From Streptococcus salivarius (GTDB taxonomy: Bacteria > Bacillota > Bacilli > Lactobacillales > Streptococcaceae): DNA of 64,000 nucleotides. The notes under the pieces were generated by a model that was not told the origin of the DNA, made no database searches, and worked only from the letters and a program-made list of their open reading frames with translations. The translations under genes were made by a program, and so were the position numbers. Position 1 is the stretch's first letter; each line of letters opens with the position of its first letter. Positions 29,805 through 39,655 of the stretch are shown here, one piece after another. Location of the stretch: the NCBI RefSeq assembly GCF_002094975.1, contig NZ_CP015283.1:1907501-1971500 (forward strand). The letters are read 5' to 3'.

Positions 29805-31181
29805 TTAATCAAACATACTGCCGAAAATACCACGAACACGATCACCAAGTTTTTGTTTTTGTTCATGATTTTCTTCTTCAACTGGCAGAGGTACCTCAAT
29901 GGTGTTCTCAACTGGAACAGGATTTGGCTGAGGAGCCACTCGAGGTGCTGGAGTAGGAGTTCTATCAAAACTCAAGGCAGGAGCCTCATTGTCGATTGGT
30001 TTACGACGAAGATACTCTTCACCAGACACAGCCTGTTGTGCGATGATATCAACTTCTGTAAGAAGACCAACATACTCAACAAGACTAATCACATTTGCAA
30101 ACATTGGATTACGGATACCAACTTGATTTGGCACGTAAAGTTTAACATTTGTCTCAAAAATTTCTTGAGCAACTTCAACCACACCTGGCATGATAGCTGT
30201 TCCACCTACAAGGACAATGCCACCAGGCAAATCAAGTAGACGTCCTCGAGTCAAGTCTTGTTTAACTCTATCAAGGATATGCTTCACACGAGCTGAGATA
30301 ATCTCAGCAAGGTATTTTTCTGTAATCTCAACTGGTGAATTCTCACCTACAACTTCTACTTGGACAGTTTCTGTTTCGCTTGCTTCTTCAATATCTGCAT
30401 TACCAAAATTGAACTTAAGTGCTTCAGCAATCTGCATTGAAGTCTTCAAAACTTTTGAAATATCCTTAGTGATGTACTCGCCACCTTCAGAATAAATATT
30501 GGTAAATTGAAGTTCTTGAGCACGCATGCTTGCAACAGTTGTTTGACCGCCACCCATATCAATAACAGTAGCACCAAACTCACGTTCACCTTCATTTAGA
30601 ACAGCACGTGTCATTGCAAGAGGAGAGATGATAATATTCTCTACTTGAATACCCGCACGTTCAACTGTCTTACGAAGGTTGTGAAGAATCGTTGTTGGAC
30701 CTGTGTAAATGAGACCTCTCATTTCAAGACGAATCCCCATCATTCCACGAGGATCACGAATTCCTTGGAAGCCATCAACAATAAACTCTTCAGGAACTAG
30801 TGAGATAACCTCACGCTCAGGTGTAATGCTCTTTGTCAAGGCTGAGCGAACAACACTTTCAACATCTTCATCTTTGATTTCTTTTGATTCACTTGTTACA
30901 GGAATCATACCTTGTGTAGGCTCAATTTGAAGAAGATTAGCTGGAAGCCCAACGTTCACTTGCTCAATAACAATCCCAGCTTTTTCTTCTGCTTGTTCAA
31001 TAGCTGTTTTGATTGATTTCGCTGCAGCGTCAATGTCAACAATGATGCCATCTTTCACACCAGAACTCTTAACATTACTTACTCCGATGACATTCATTGA
31101 TCCATCAATAAACTCAGCAACAAGAACCTTAATCGAGCTAGTTCCTATATCTAATCCTGTAAAAAAGCCATCTCTAGCCAT
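29805..31181 (-). CDS. ftsA: cell division protein FtsA
   Basis: A 458-residue actin-fold protein linking FtsZ to the membrane. ATP-binding motifs: FTGLDIGTSSIKV (about 7-19), VIDMGGGQTTV (about 206-216) and GGIVLVGGTAIMPG (about 318-331). The C-terminal amphipathic helix (EQKQKLGDRVRGIFGSMFD) is the membrane anchor. Its promoter overlaps the terminator of the preceding murD-murG-divIB unit. Confidence 0.97.
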   Translation of the reverse strand: MARDGFFTGLDIGTSSIKVLVAEFIDGSMNVIGVSNVKSSGVKDGIIVDIDAAAKSIKTAIEQAEEKAGIVIEQVNVGLPANLLQIEPTQGMIPVTSESKEIKDEDVESVVRSALTKSITPEREVISLVPEEFIVDGFQGIRDPRGMMGIRLEMRGLIYTGPTTILHNLRKTVERAGIQVENIIISPLAMTRAVLNEGEREFGATVIDMGGGQTTVASMRAQELQFTNIYSEGGEYITKDISKVLKTSMQIAEALKFNFGNADIEEASETETVQVEVVGENSPVEITEKYLAEIISARVKHILDRVKQDLTRGRLLDLPGGIVLVGGTAIMPGVVEVAQEIFETNVKLYVPNQVGIRNPMFANVISLVEYVGLLTEVDIIAQQAVSGEEYLRRKPIDNEAPALSFDRTPTPAPRVAPQPNPVPVENTIEVPLPVEEENHEQKQKLGDRVRGIFGSMFD

Positions 31182-31251
31182 TCACTCGACCTCTCAATCT
31201 TTCCATTCAATATCTTTGTAAACTGTATAAAAACAGAATTATTCGGATACT

Positions 31252-31281
31252 ATTGTACCATAAAAAAACGTAAAATGTCAG
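31252..31281 (-). promoter_or_regulatory. ftsA promoter embedded in the divIB terminator
   Basis: Minus strand: -35 CTGACA (31276-31281) lies in the loop and right arm of the divIB terminator hairpin; after an 18-bp spacer comes the extended -10 TGGTACAAT (hexamer 31252-31257), about 70 bp before the ftsA ATG. Confidence 0.6.
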
Positions 31282-31296
31282 CATTTTACGTTTTTT
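31263..31296 (-). terminator. Rho-independent terminator of murD-murG-divIB
   Basis: A 15-bp perfect stem, AAAAAACGTAAAATG with CATTTTACGTTTTTT and loop TCAG, ends 12 bp after the divIB stop. The T-run leads into the ftsA -10. Confidence 0.85.
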
Positions 31297-31307
31297 ATTA
31301 TTCAATA

Positions 31308-32450
31308 TTAGCCTTGAGCAGGGGAAGTCCGATGAGTTGTTTCTTGACCAACAGTTGGATTTTCTTGTCCTTGAATACCCGGATTTTCAGAATTAGACTC
31401 TTCCTCAGAATGCTGTTCCATTGATGTTGTAGTATCTTGACCTTCTTCAGAAGTTGCATTTTCTTCTTTTTTATCAGTCTTATCTTTATCTTTCTTTTTA
31501 TCCCCATCAGTTTTTGATGATTCAACTTCAGGAGTCGTTGTATAAAGTCCAACTTCCATATCTACAATACTTCCATCTGAAAGTTGACTCTTAATTTTCT
31601 CGTAGTAAGGAAGCTTAACTGTTAATTGAGAAAGTGGAACACGAATGGAATTGCCATCATACAGCTCAATCGTTAGTAAATCTGAAGTTGCTTTAGTAGG
31701 CGTAAGATTAATAATTTGAATATTATTCTTGATTTTTGTATCAAGTTTATTTAATTCTTTTACTAACTCTTCAATTTTCTTCTCGTCATCCATCTTTAAG
31801 GTGATGAATTTATCAGGTAGATTACTAGTTGAAACTGTTCCTCCTGTCTTACCACTTTGAAGAATAGAAACATAACCATTTGTAGTTTGACGATAAGCCA
31901 CGATTGGGTATTCTTTTACTGCAATATTAAATTGATTTGGAAAACTATATGTTACTGTAGCCTTTTTAACCCAAACATTGGTTTTTTCAACAGTTGATGC
32001 AATCTTTCCTTGGTTGAAAAAGACATGAGTGATATAGTCTGTATCAAGAATACCACTTGCAACTTTCACATCTTCTGGTAAAGCATTTTTTGTTCCTGAT
32101 ACAGTGAGAACCTTTTGTTTTGACCAAGGTGAAATAAAGAAAAGTGAAAATACGATTAGGAGTGCAGCGATAAAAATAACTAGTCCTGCAAGATTTTGTT
32201 GTGCAATTGGAATATTACTAGCCGTGTTCCCTTTTTTTCGTTTCTTCCTTTTGGTCTTTTTTTTCTTTCTAACCTTCTTTTTCACTGGTGGCTGGTTCTC
32301 ATTTGAAGTCGCTTCTTCTGAATGCACGACCTTTCCATTCGCAAATTCTTCAGAATCTTCGGTTTCTTTTTTTCTCAAAAATTCGAGGTTTCTCTTCTGC
32401 CACTCTGTGAGAACTTGTTTTTCTTGTGATTCTTGATCCTTTTTTGCCAT
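31308..32450 (-). CDS. divIB: cell division protein DivIB (FtsQ family)
   Basis: A 380-residue bitopic division protein. A long basic cytoplasmic head (Lys/Arg-rich to about residue 75) precedes one membrane helix (LAGLVIFIAALLIVFSLFF, about 88-106), then an extracellular POTRA-type domain (VSGTKNALPEDVKVASGI) and a beta domain. The C-terminal tail from about 320 is Lys/Asp/Glu/Ser-rich. It stabilises the FtsL/DivIC complex at the septum. Starts 9 bp after murG. Confidence 0.92.
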   Translation of the reverse strand: MAKKDQESQEKQVLTEWQKRNLEFLRKKETEDSEEFANGKVVHSEEATSNENQPPVKKKVRKKKKTKRKKRKKGNTASNIPIAQQNLAGLVIFIAALLIVFSLFFISPWSKQKVLTVSGTKNALPEDVKVASGILDTDYITHVFFNQGKIASTVEKTNVWVKKATVTYSFPNQFNIAVKEYPIVAYRQTTNGYVSILQSGKTGGTVSTSNLPDKFITLKMDDEKKIEELVKELNKLDTKIKNNIQIINLTPTKATSDLLTIELYDGNSIRVPLSQLTVKLPYYEKIKSQLSDGSIVDMEVGLYTTTPEVESSKTDGDKKKDKDKTDKKEENATSEEGQDTTTSMEQHSEEESNSENPGIQGQENPTVGQETTHRTSPAQG

Positions 32451-32459
32451 GAAATTCCT

Positions 32460-33530
32460 TTATTTTTTTGAAATACTAGTCACTAATAGGTTATAAAAAT
32501 CATCAGGAGAAGTGATTTCCTCAGATTTAGCCATAGCTTCTTTGTAAGTCTCTGCATGTTCAACAAGTTGTTCAAGCTCATGATTTAAGGTTTCCCAACT
32601 TAATTCTGTTTCCTGTAATTGACGTGCGTAACCTTTTCGTTCAAAATAAGCAGCATTTTCAAGTTGGTCTCCTCGGCTAGCTTCTTTCCCTAAAGGAATA
32701 ATTAAATGAAGTTTTTTCATAGCCAACAATTCGAAAATCGTATTTGAGCCACCACGAGTTACAACTAAATCTGCCGTATCCATAAGAGGTTGGTACAAAT
32801 CTGTCACATAATCAACTCTATAAAGATGACGTTCTAAGGTATTCAATGAAGAGTCCCCAGAAATATTAATGACATTATATTTTTCCGTCAGTTGTGGAGT
32901 ATTACTAATAAAATCATTAAATACCTTTGCACCAGCTGATCCACCAATAAAAAGGACAGTTTTTAAGTTGTCATCAAACTGTTCTTTAATCTTATCAAGG
33001 GCATCAGACTGATTAGATGTCGCCATTCCTACCTTTGTAATCGCACCTACATGTTTTGTCTTCGCCAATCCTTTTGATTGTTCAAAAGTCGTAAACATAG
33101 TAGTCGCAAATTTGTAGGCAATTTTATTGGCCAAGCCCATAGAGAGGTCAGACTCATGCACATAGACAGGAACCCCTAATAATTTAGAAGCAATTACCGG
33201 TGGCACTGAGACAAATCCACCCTTTGAAAAGAGTGCTTGGGGACGAATCTTGGCAACAATTGCAATAGACTGTAGAATCCCCCAACCAACTTTAAAGACA
33301 TCCAACATATTTTGCCATGAAAAATAACGACGTAGTTTACCTGTAGCAATACTATGGAAAGTCACATCTAAGCCAGATTTATCAATCTGCTCATGTTCAA
33401 TCCCGTGCTTATCACCGATATAGTGCACTTCCCATCCATCTTTGAGAAATTTTGGAATTAAGATAAGATTTAAAGTCACATGTCCAACGGTTCCACCACC
33501 GGTAAAAACAATCTTTTTCGCTTTTGCCAT
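32460..33530 (-). CDS. murG: undecaprenyl-PP-MurNAc-pentapeptide GlcNAc transferase
   Basis: A 356-residue membrane-associated GT-B glycosyltransferase adding GlcNAc to lipid I to make lipid II. The N-terminal glycine-rich loop [14 protein letters not shown] (about 9-22), [11 protein letters not shown] with [17 protein letters not shown] and [11 protein letters not shown] are MurG motifs. It is 3 bp from murD, in a murD-murG-divIB operon. Confidence 0.96.
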   Translation of the reverse strand: MAKAKKIVFTGGGTVGHVTLNLILIPKFLKDGWEVHYIGDKHGIEHEQIDKSGLDVTFHSIATGKLRRYFSWQNMLDVFKVGWGILQSIAIVAKIRPQALFSKGGFVSVPPVIASKLLGVPVYVHESDLSMGLANKIAYKFATTMFTTFEQSKGLAKTKHVGAITKVGMATSNQSDALDKIKEQFDDNLKTVLFIGGSAGAKVFNDFISNTPQLTEKYNVINISGDSSLNTLERHLYRVDYVTDLYQPLMDTADLVVTRGGSNTIFELLAMKKLHLIIPLGKEASRGDQLENAAYFERKGYARQLQETELSWETLNHELEQLVEHAETYKEAMAKSEEITSPDDFYNLLVTSISKK

Positions 33531-33533
33531 AGA

Positions 33534-34886
33534 CTATCCCTTCAATTGCTCAACAGTTGTAATAAATTCGTCACCACGCACTTCGAAATTCTTGTACATA
33601 TCCCAGCTTGCGTTTGCAGGACTCAACAAGACAACATCTCCTGCACTGGCTTGATCAAAGGCAATACGTGTCGCATCTGCCACATCTTTGGCATCAAGAT
33701 AAGTCACGCCCGCTTTATCAGCAGCACGTTTGACACGAGGAGCTGATTCCCCTAAAATCACCATTTTCTTAAGACCAGTAATGTCAGGAATGAGTTCATC
33801 AAATTCATTACCACGGTCCAAACCACCGGCAATCAAAATGACTTTACTATTATCAAACCCAGAAAGTGCTTTTTGTGTCGCTAAAATGTTTGTTGACTTA
33901 CTGTCATTGTAGAATCTTACTTCATTGATAGTGTCAACGAATTGGAGACGGTGCTTAACCCCACCAAAGCTTGCGAGGGTTTCCTTGATAGCTTGGTTTG
34001 AAATACCTGACAATTTTGCTACAGCTATAGTTGCCAAGGCATTTTCAACATTATGACTACCAGGAACGCCAATCTCATCAGCTTGCATCACCAATTCACC
34101 TTTGAAGTAGAGGCCACCATTTTCAAGATAGGCACCATCTACTTTTTCCACTGTTGAGAATGGTACTACTTGTGCTTTAGTTTGTGTAGCTAATTCCTTA
34201 GCCAAATCTTGATTGAAGTTCAAAACAACAAAATCATCCGCAGTCATCTGATTTTGAATATTCCATTTGGCAGCCACATATTCTTCAAAACTACCATGAT
34301 AGTCAATATGTGTCGGCATCAAGTTAGTAATCACAGCAATATGTGGATGGAAGCTATCAATCCCCATCAATTGGAAAGAAGACAATTCCATAACTAAGAT
34401 ATCTTGAGCAGTAACTGACTGTGCAACTTCTGACGCAGGGAAACCGATATTTCCAGACAAGACACCCGATTTGCCACCATGGTTTAGGACATCAGCAATC
34501 ATAGTTGTCGTTGTTGTCTTACCATTTGAGCCTGTAATACCGATAATAGGTGCTTCAGATACTAGGTAAGCCAATTCCACTTCAGTCCAAACAGGAATGC
34601 CTTTTTCAAGTGCACGAGCTACCATTGGATTGTCATAACGAATTCCAGGATTTTTCACCATTAATTCAAAATTTTCATCCAAAAGTTCAAGAGGATGTCC
34701 GCCACAGACAACCTTGATCCCTTCTTCAAGAAGCGCCTGTGCTGATGGATTTTCCTCAAATGGTTTCCCATCATTTACTGTGACAATAGCACCCAACTTA
34801 GCCAATAGGCGGGCAGCTGCTTCACCAGATTTAGCCAAACCAAGGACCAAAACTTTTTTATTTTCAAATTGTGTTACTGATTTCAT
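33534..34886 (-). CDS. murD: UDP-N-acetylmuramoylalanine-D-glutamate ligase
   Basis: A 450-residue cytoplasmic Mur ligase adding D-Glu to UDP-MurNAc-Ala. The ATP-binding loop is [14 protein letters not shown] (about 114-127); the central domain has [10 protein letters not shown] and [15 protein letters not shown]; the C-terminal domain has FYNDSKSTN and [15 protein letters not shown]. An extended -10 (TGATACAAT) lies about 25 bp before the ATG, so the mur-div unit probably starts here. Confidence 0.96.
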   Translation of the reverse strand: MKSVTQFENKKVLVLGLAKSGEAAARLLAKLGAIVTVNDGKPFEENPSAQALLEEGIKVVCGGHPLELLDENFELMVKNPGIRYDNPMVARALEKGIPVWTEVELAYLVSEAPIIGITGSNGKTTTTTMIADVLNHGGKSGVLSGNIGFPASEVAQSVTAQDILVMELSSFQLMGIDSFHPHIAVITNLMPTHIDYHGSFEEYVAAKWNIQNQMTADDFVVLNFNQDLAKELATQTKAQVVPFSTVEKVDGAYLENGGLYFKGELVMQADEIGVPGSHNVENALATIAVAKLSGISNQAIKETLASFGGVKHRLQFVDTINEVRFYNDSKSTNILATQKALSGFDNSKVILIAGGLDRGNEFDELIPDITGLKKMVILGESAPRVKRAADKAGVTYLDAKDVADATRIAFDQASAGDVVLLSPANASWDMYKNFEVRGDEFITTVEQLKG

Positions 34887-34974
34887 AATTCGTCCATTCT
34901 CTCAAATTGTATCATAATCATTTTACCCTTTATCCCAAGCTATTTCAAGGAGTTACCTCTTCTTGGCAAAAGAA

Positions 34975-35001
34975 AAAGCCAATCTATCCGATTGACTTTT
35001 A
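34975..35001 (-). terminator. Rho-independent terminator of the typA-linked small membrane gene
   Basis: Minus strand: AAAGTCAATC-GGATA-GATTGGCTTTTT with one wobble pair and T-rich tail, 13 bp after the stop at 35014. Confidence 0.75.
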
Positions 35002-35013
35002 ATCTCATGCTAC

Positions 35014-35283
35014 TTACTTATCTTCATGTTCAGCTTTTTCATGATTAAGCTCTGACATGGCGAAAAAATCTTTCAAGGTGAAATAGCTCAATACAAGCAT
35101 TCCCACCGTAACAAAGAACTCACCAGGTAAACTGAAGAATTTAATGATTGATAGCAATGCTAAAAGTAGGAGCAATGCTAAAGTAGCCATGACAAAGAGA
35201 AGATTCATGGTGTTTTTTACCGACTTTGGTGCAATAAAGAAATAGAATGATGCAATCAATATAGCAACAATCAGATAAAACAT
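35014..35283 (-). CDS. small membrane protein (DUF3165-like)
   Basis: An 89-residue protein with hydrophobic segments at about 2-17, 27-47 and 53-72 and a charged tail (ELNHEKAEHEDK). It appears to match the streptococcal DUF3165 group that follows typA; the family name is from memory of genome context. Function unknown. It starts 19 bp after the typA stop and shares its transcript. Confidence 0.7.
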   Translation of the reverse strand: MFYLIVAILIASFYFFIAPKSVKNTMNLLFVMATLALLLLLALLSIIKFFSLPGEFFVTVGMLVLSYFTLKDFFAMSELNHEKAEHEDK

Positions 35284-35302
35284 CTCTTCTCCTCTCTATA
35301 TA

Positions 35303-37153
35303 TTATTCAGCTTCTGCTGCTTTTTTCTTACGTTTATTGGCTTTATCACGCTCTGCTTTATTCAAAATTTGTTTACGCAAGCGGATAGATTCAGGCGTTA
35401 CTTCCATGTACTCATCATCATCCAAGAATTCAAGCGATTCTTCAAGAGTCAAGATACGTGGAGTCTTGATAACAGCCGTTTGGTCCTTAGTTGCTGAACG
35501 CACGTTTGTCATTTGTTTTGCTGTAGTGATATTGACACCAAGGTCATTTTCACGAGCATTTTCACCAACAATCATACCTTCATAAACTTCAGTACCTGGG
35601 TTAACAAAGATTGTACCACGTTCTTCAATACGCATGATTGAGTAAGTTGTCGCTTTACCAGTATCGATAGAAACGAGGGCACCACGGTGACGTCCACCAA
35701 TTTCACCAGCAACAACTGGCAAGTATTGGTCGAAAGTATGGTTCATGATACCGTAACCACGTGTCATAGACAAGAATTCAGTTGAGAATCCAATAAGTCC
35801 ACGAGCTGGTACGAGGAAGATAAGACGTGTCTGACCGTTACCAACCATTTGCATATCAAGCATATCACCTTTACGTTCTGAAAGGGCTTGGATAATAGAA
35901 CCTTGGTACTCTTCTGGAGTATCAATTTGAACACGTTCAAATGGCTCACATTTCACGCCATCAATTTCTTTGATGATAACTTCTGGACGAGATACTTGAA
36001 GTTCGTATCCTTCACGACGCATTGTTTCGATAAGGATTGACAAGTGCAATTCCCCACGTCCTGAAACTGTCCATTTATCTGGTGAGTCAGTTGGATCTAC
36101 ACGAAGAGATACGTCTGTTTGCAACTCTGCCAAGAGACGCTCTTCAACTTTACGTGATGTCACGTGTTTACCTTCACGACCTGCAAATGGTGAGTTATTA
36201 GCCAAGAAAGTCATTTGAAGTGTTGGTTCGTCAATACGAAGAACTGGCAATGGTTCAACAGCATCAGTGGGTGTAATTGTTTCACCAACGAAGATGTCTT
36301 CCATACCTGAGATGGCAATCAAATCACCAGCTTTTGCTTCTTCAATTTCACGACGTTCCAAACCAAAGAAACCGAAAAGTTTAGTAACACGGAAGTTCTT
36401 TGTTGTTCCATCAAGTTTTGAAAGGGTAACTTGGTCACCGACTTTTACAGTTCCACGGAAGATACGTCCGATACCGATACGTCCAACGAAATCATTGTAG
36501 TCAAGAAGTGACACTTGGAATTGAAGAGGCTCATCTGAGTTATCTACAGGAGCTGGGATGTGGTCAATAATAGTGTCAAAGATTGGAGCCATAGTGTGCT
36601 CTTGATCAGCAGGGTTATCTGACAATGATGATGTTCCGTTAATCGCTGATGCATACACAACTGGGAATTCCAACTGATCATCATCGGCACCAAGCTCGAT
36701 GAAAAGTTCAAGAACTTCATCAACAACTTCTTCAGGACGAGCTGATGGTTTATCAATCTTGTTAACAACAACGATAGGTGTCAAGTTTTGCTCAAGCGCT
36801 TTTTTCAACACAAAACGTGTTTGAGGCATTGTACCTTCGTAGGCATCGACAACAAGGACAACCCCATCAACCATTTTCATGATACGTTCAACTTCTCCAC
36901 CGAAGTCCGCGTGACCTGGTGTATCCATGATGTTGATACGCGTACCATTATAAGCAACGGCTGTATTTTTGGCAAGGATGGTAATTCCACGTTCTTTTTC
37001 AAGATCGTTTGAGTCCATTGCACGCTCATCAAGCTCTTTACGCTCGTCAAGAGTGTGTGATTGTTTCAACAATTCATCAACAAGTGTTGTTTTACCGTGG
37101 TCAACGTGGGCAATGATGGCTACGTTACGGATATCTTCTCTAAGTTTAGTCAT
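35303..37153 (-). CDS. typA: ribosome-associated GTPase TypA/BipA
   Basis: A 616-residue translational GTPase of the EF-G type used in stress, cold and ribosome assembly. G1 is AHVDHGKTT (15-23), G2/G3 regions include RGITILAKN and DTPGHADFGGEVER, and G4 is VNKID. Domains resembling EF-G domains III and V follow, then the TypA-specific C-terminal domain. I start at the ATG at 37153 (GAGG at good spacing, conserved MTKLREDIRNVAIIAHVDHG); the frame stays open 111 bp upstream but without family resemblance. Confidence 0.95.
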   Translation of the reverse strand: MTKLREDIRNVAIIAHVDHGKTTLVDELLKQSHTLDERKELDERAMDSNDLEKERGITILAKNTAVAYNGTRINIMDTPGHADFGGEVERIMKMVDGVVLVVDAYEGTMPQTRFVLKKALEQNLTPIVVVNKIDKPSARPEEVVDEVLELFIELGADDDQLEFPVVYASAINGTSSLSDNPADQEHTMAPIFDTIIDHIPAPVDNSDEPLQFQVSLLDYNDFVGRIGIGRIFRGTVKVGDQVTLSKLDGTTKNFRVTKLFGFFGLERREIEEAKAGDLIAISGMEDIFVGETITPTDAVEPLPVLRIDEPTLQMTFLANNSPFAGREGKHVTSRKVEERLLAELQTDVSLRVDPTDSPDKWTVSGRGELHLSILIETMRREGYELQVSRPEVIIKEIDGVKCEPFERVQIDTPEEYQGSIIQALSERKGDMLDMQMVGNGQTRLIFLVPARGLIGFSTEFLSMTRGYGIMNHTFDQYLPVVAGEIGGRHRGALVSIDTGKATTYSIMRIEERGTIFVNPGTEVYEGMIVGENARENDLGVNITTAKQMTNVRSATKDQTAVIKTPRILTLEESLEFLDDDEYMEVTPESIRLRKQILNKAERDKANKRKKKAAEAE

Positions 37154-37246
37154 TTTTTCCTCTTTAATTTTTATTTCAACTTTTAAAGTATACCACATTT
37201 TCAACAAAATGGCAGAGCTCAGCTGATTGTAAACGTTTTTCAACAA

Positions 37247-37287
37247 GAAAAAGGTGCTGTCCACCTATAATTGGTCAGACACACCTT
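37247..37287 (-). terminator. Rho-independent terminator of glk
   Basis: Minus strand: AAGGTG ... CACCTTTTTC with an interrupted inner stem (GTCTGACC / GGTGGAC), ending about 12 bp from the glk stop. Confidence 0.7.
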
Positions 37288-37297
37288 CTGTCATTCA

Positions 37298-38266
37298 TTA
37301 GTTATCAATTGTAAGTGCAAGACTAGCAGCTCCGATGATACCAGCATCATTTCCAAGTTCTGCTAATTTCACTTTTGTTGTACGGCGAACTTGTGGGAAT
37401 GCATAACGTGTAAAGTATCCTTCGACACGGCTACGCAAGAATTCACCAGCTGCTGAAACACCACCACCGATGACAACTGAATCTGGGTTAAGAATATTTG
37501 AGATATTTGCTGTTGCAAGTCCGAGGTATTCAGAGACTTTGTCAACGATGCTATCAGCAAATTTGTCGCCTTCGGCAGCGGCAACGAAAATATCTTTACT
37601 TGTTACTTGCTCACCATTATCTACAGCAGCTTTAATAGAAGAGTCACCTTCATATCCTTCTGCTAAATGACGTGCCAAACGTACGACACCTGTTGCAGAA
37701 GCTACAGTTTCCAAGCATCCTTTGTTTCCGCAAGTACATTCAAATCCTGTTTCAGCCTCAACGATAATGTGGCCAATTTCACCACCAGCACCGCCAACAC
37801 CATGGATCAAGTTACCATCAGCGATAACGCCGCCACCAACTCCTGTTCCTAATGTCACAAAGACAACATCAGGATTGTTAGCACCAGCACCAACCCAACG
37901 TTCACCGAGGGCAGCAACGTTAGCATCATTATCAATTGCAAATGGAATACCGAGTTCTTTTTCGATGACAGATCCAACTTCTTGAGTTTCTGCCCAGTTC
38001 AAGTTGAAAGCACCAGTGACCGTTTTATTTTCACGATTAACAGCTCCTGGAGAACCCATACCAATTCCAATGAAATCTTCTGCAGTAAGTCCGTACATTT
38101 CCAAACGGTGTTTCAAAGACTCCACGATGTTAGGGACGATGTGACGACCATTTTCAAGCGTATTTGTTTCAATCGCCCATTTTTCTTGCACTTCACCTTC
38201 TGAAGTCAAAATACCAAATTTAACAGTTGTTCCACCAAGGTCAATTCCCAAGAGTTTTTTACTCAT
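37298..38266 (-). CDS. glk: glucokinase, ROK family
   Basis: A 322-residue sugar kinase converting glucose to glucose 6-phosphate with ATP, used for glucose released inside the cell from disaccharides. The phosphate loop is GIDLGGTTVKFG (7-18). The ROK zinc motif CTCGNKGCLE is near residue 180, preceded by the catalytic His in GGEIGHI. The ATG at 38266 has GGAG at 7 bp and gives the conserved MSKKLLGIDLGG. It overlaps the end of yqgQ by 8 bp. Confidence 0.95.
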   Translation of the reverse strand: MSKKLLGIDLGGTTVKFGILTSEGEVQEKWAIETNTLENGRHIVPNIVESLKHRLEMYGLTAEDFIGIGMGSPGAVNRENKTVTGAFNLNWAETQEVGSVIEKELGIPFAIDNDANVAALGERWVGAGANNPDVVFVTLGTGVGGGVIADGNLIHGVGGAGGEIGHIIVEAETGFECTCGNKGCLETVASATGVVRLARHLAEGYEGDSSIKAAVDNGEQVTSKDIFVAAAEGDKFADSIVDKVSEYLGLATANISNILNPDSVVIGGGVSAAGEFLRSRVEGYFTRYAFPQVRRTTKVKLAELGNDAGIIGAASLALTIDN

Positions 38267-38465
38267 TTTCTTTCTCCATTTCAATGCGATGTTCACGTCG
38301 TAAAATCATTTCAGCAGTAAGATAGTTGTCCTTATCCACCAAACCATTCTGGTAGAGGGCTTCTAACTCAATCTTCATCATTTCGATATCATAAAGCCTT
38401 TTCCCTAGGTAAACTACTATGCCAAACTGTTTCAACAACTGTTGAACGTCATATAAAGTTTTCAT
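38259..38465 (-). CDS. YqgQ-like small protein
   Basis: A 68-residue protein matching the YqgQ family (MKTLYDVQQLLKQFG, RLYDIEMMKIELEALY), which precedes the glucokinase gene in many Firmicutes. It is helical and charged with no membrane segment; role unknown. The 8-bp overlap with glk suggests translational coupling. Confidence 0.88.
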   Translation of the reverse strand: MKTLYDVQQLLKQFGIVVYLGKRLYDIEMMKIELEALYQNGLVDKDNYLTAEMILRREHRIEMEKENE

Positions 38466-38540
38466 AGCAATATTTTAGCAAAAAGCTTCTGCCATGACAA
38501 GATAGTTTTGAAAACCTTTACAGATTATTGTATACTTCAA

Positions 38541-38571
38541 AAAAACCTGAGTCATTTAGACTCAGGTTTTT
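38541..38571 (-). terminator. Rho-independent terminator overlapping the perR stop
   Basis: A 13-bp perfect stem (AAAAACCTGAGTC / GACTCAGGTTTTT, loop ATTTA). The perR stop codon TGA (38552-38554) lies within the hairpin. Confidence 0.85.
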
Positions 38572-39004
38572 GAAAATTCGGGCAAATCCCATGTAAAATC
38601 ATCTGTTCACGAGTAATGCGAAATCCTGTTTGTGATTCTACCTCTTCCTTGAAAGACGGAATCGGTAAGTCTAAGTCAGTAATGTGACCACATTTTTCAC
38701 AAACAATGTTTAAGTGGTCATGCCCCATAAAATCATAATAGGTTGTATTATCATTATTAACCTTAATTTCAGAGACAATCCCTTCTTCAACCAACACCTT
38801 CAGGTTGTTATAGACCGTCGCTAAACTCATCCCAGGATTGTCAGGGAGTAGGTCATAATATATCACATCTGCACTAGGATGTTGATCAGACATCATCAAA
38901 TAGCGAATAACAGCTTTACGAGATTCCGTCAACCGAATTCCTTTAGCTTTTAACTGATTTAGGACATCTTCATAAACGCCTAGACTACGTCGATGTACAG
39001 ACAT
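38552..39004 (-). CDS. perR: Fur-family regulator, PerR type
   Basis: A 150-residue Fur-family repressor, best fitting PerR, the peroxide sensor controlling dpr and other stress genes. The winged helix includes HPSADVIYYDL and GMSLATVYNNLKVL (about 42-71). Likely regulatory metal ligands are His42, Asp91, His95, His97 and an Asp near 110. The structural zinc site has Cys102 and Cys105 (VCEKCG) and Cys141, but the position of the usual fourth Cys is Phe144 (GICPNF). The adjacent upstream dpr gene carries a perfect Per box, which supports the call. Confidence 0.88.
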   Translation of the reverse strand: MSVHRRSLGVYEDVLNQLKAKGIRLTESRKAVIRYLMMSDQHPSADVIYYDLLPDNPGMSLATVYNNLKVLVEEGIVSEIKVNNDNTTYYDFMGHDHLNIVCEKCGHITDLDLPIPSFKEEVESQTGFRITREQMILHGICPNFQKPESK

Positions 39005-39023
39005 ATCGCCACCCCCCCTTCTT

Positions 39024-39072
39024 CTAAAAGTATTTTACGTCTATTATACACTTTTAGAGGAACTCTTGACAA
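39024..39072 (-). promoter_or_regulatory. perR promoter
   Basis: Minus strand: -35 TTGTCA (39067-39072), 18-bp spacer, -10 TATAAT (39043-39048). The inverted repeat CTAAAAGT...ACTTTTAG (39024-39031 and 39050-39057) brackets the -10. An exact Per box was not found here. The leader contains a run of seven G near the ribosome binding site. Confidence 0.6.
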
Positions 39073-39092
39073 TCATCTTAACTCAAAAATGC

Positions 39093-39614
39093 TTATCTCA
39101 AGCCTGGCGCTTGTCCAAGCTCAGCAGTCAACATCCAGATTGTCTTATCAATTTCAGATTTAGCTGCAGTGAAGATATCATTTGAAGGAGCATCTCCTTC
39201 TTCATCTGTGATATCCAAACCAACTTGGAACAATACTGACAAATATTTGTATGTATCAACCAATAATTGAATTTGATCAGACATTGGTTTATCAAATGTA
39301 CCAGTAGTTTCAGTCAAGCCTGAATTGGATGAAAATTCTACCAAAGTTGAGTATGGTTCCCCACCAATAGTAATCAAACGCTCACTAATAACATCAAGAT
39401 GAGCATTCAAACTATCCATCAATTCATCCATTTTTGGATGAAGATAGAGGAAACCAGGACCACGCATATACCAATGAACTTGGTGAACGATCGAAGCTGC
39501 TACAGACAAATCAGCAACTGCTTGATTCAAAACTGCTTTAGTTTTTGTATTTGAGGGTGTTTCAGCTTGTTGGTTAACTGTTTCATTGATTGTTTCTTTA
39601 ATTGAATATACCAT
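39093..39614 (-). CDS. dpr: Dps-like peroxide resistance protein Dpr
   Basis: A 173-residue ferritin-like dodecamer protein that stores iron and protects against hydrogen peroxide in catalase-negative streptococci. Ferroxidase ligands of the Dps type are visible: [24 protein letters not shown] (His, His and acidic residues, about residues 43-66). The C-terminal half is helical. The ribosome binding site AAGGAG is strong. PerR control is indicated by the Per box across its promoter. Confidence 0.95.
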   Translation of the reverse strand: MVYSIKETINETVNQQAETPSNTKTKAVLNQAVADLSVAASIVHQVHWYMRGPGFLYLHPKMDELMDSLNAHLDVISERLITIGGEPYSTLVEFSSNSGLTETTGTFDKPMSDQIQLLVDTYKYLSVLFQVGLDITDEEGDAPSNDIFTAAKSEIDKTIWMLTAELGQAPGLR

Positions 39615-39655
39615 ATTAATTCTCCTTATTTAGAATTACTATTATTTATATTTTT

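Noticed and set aside
37154..37264. Upstream start of typA giving 37 extra residues
   Set aside because: The extension has no resemblance to TypA proteins, whereas the ATG at 37153 has a good ribosome binding site.
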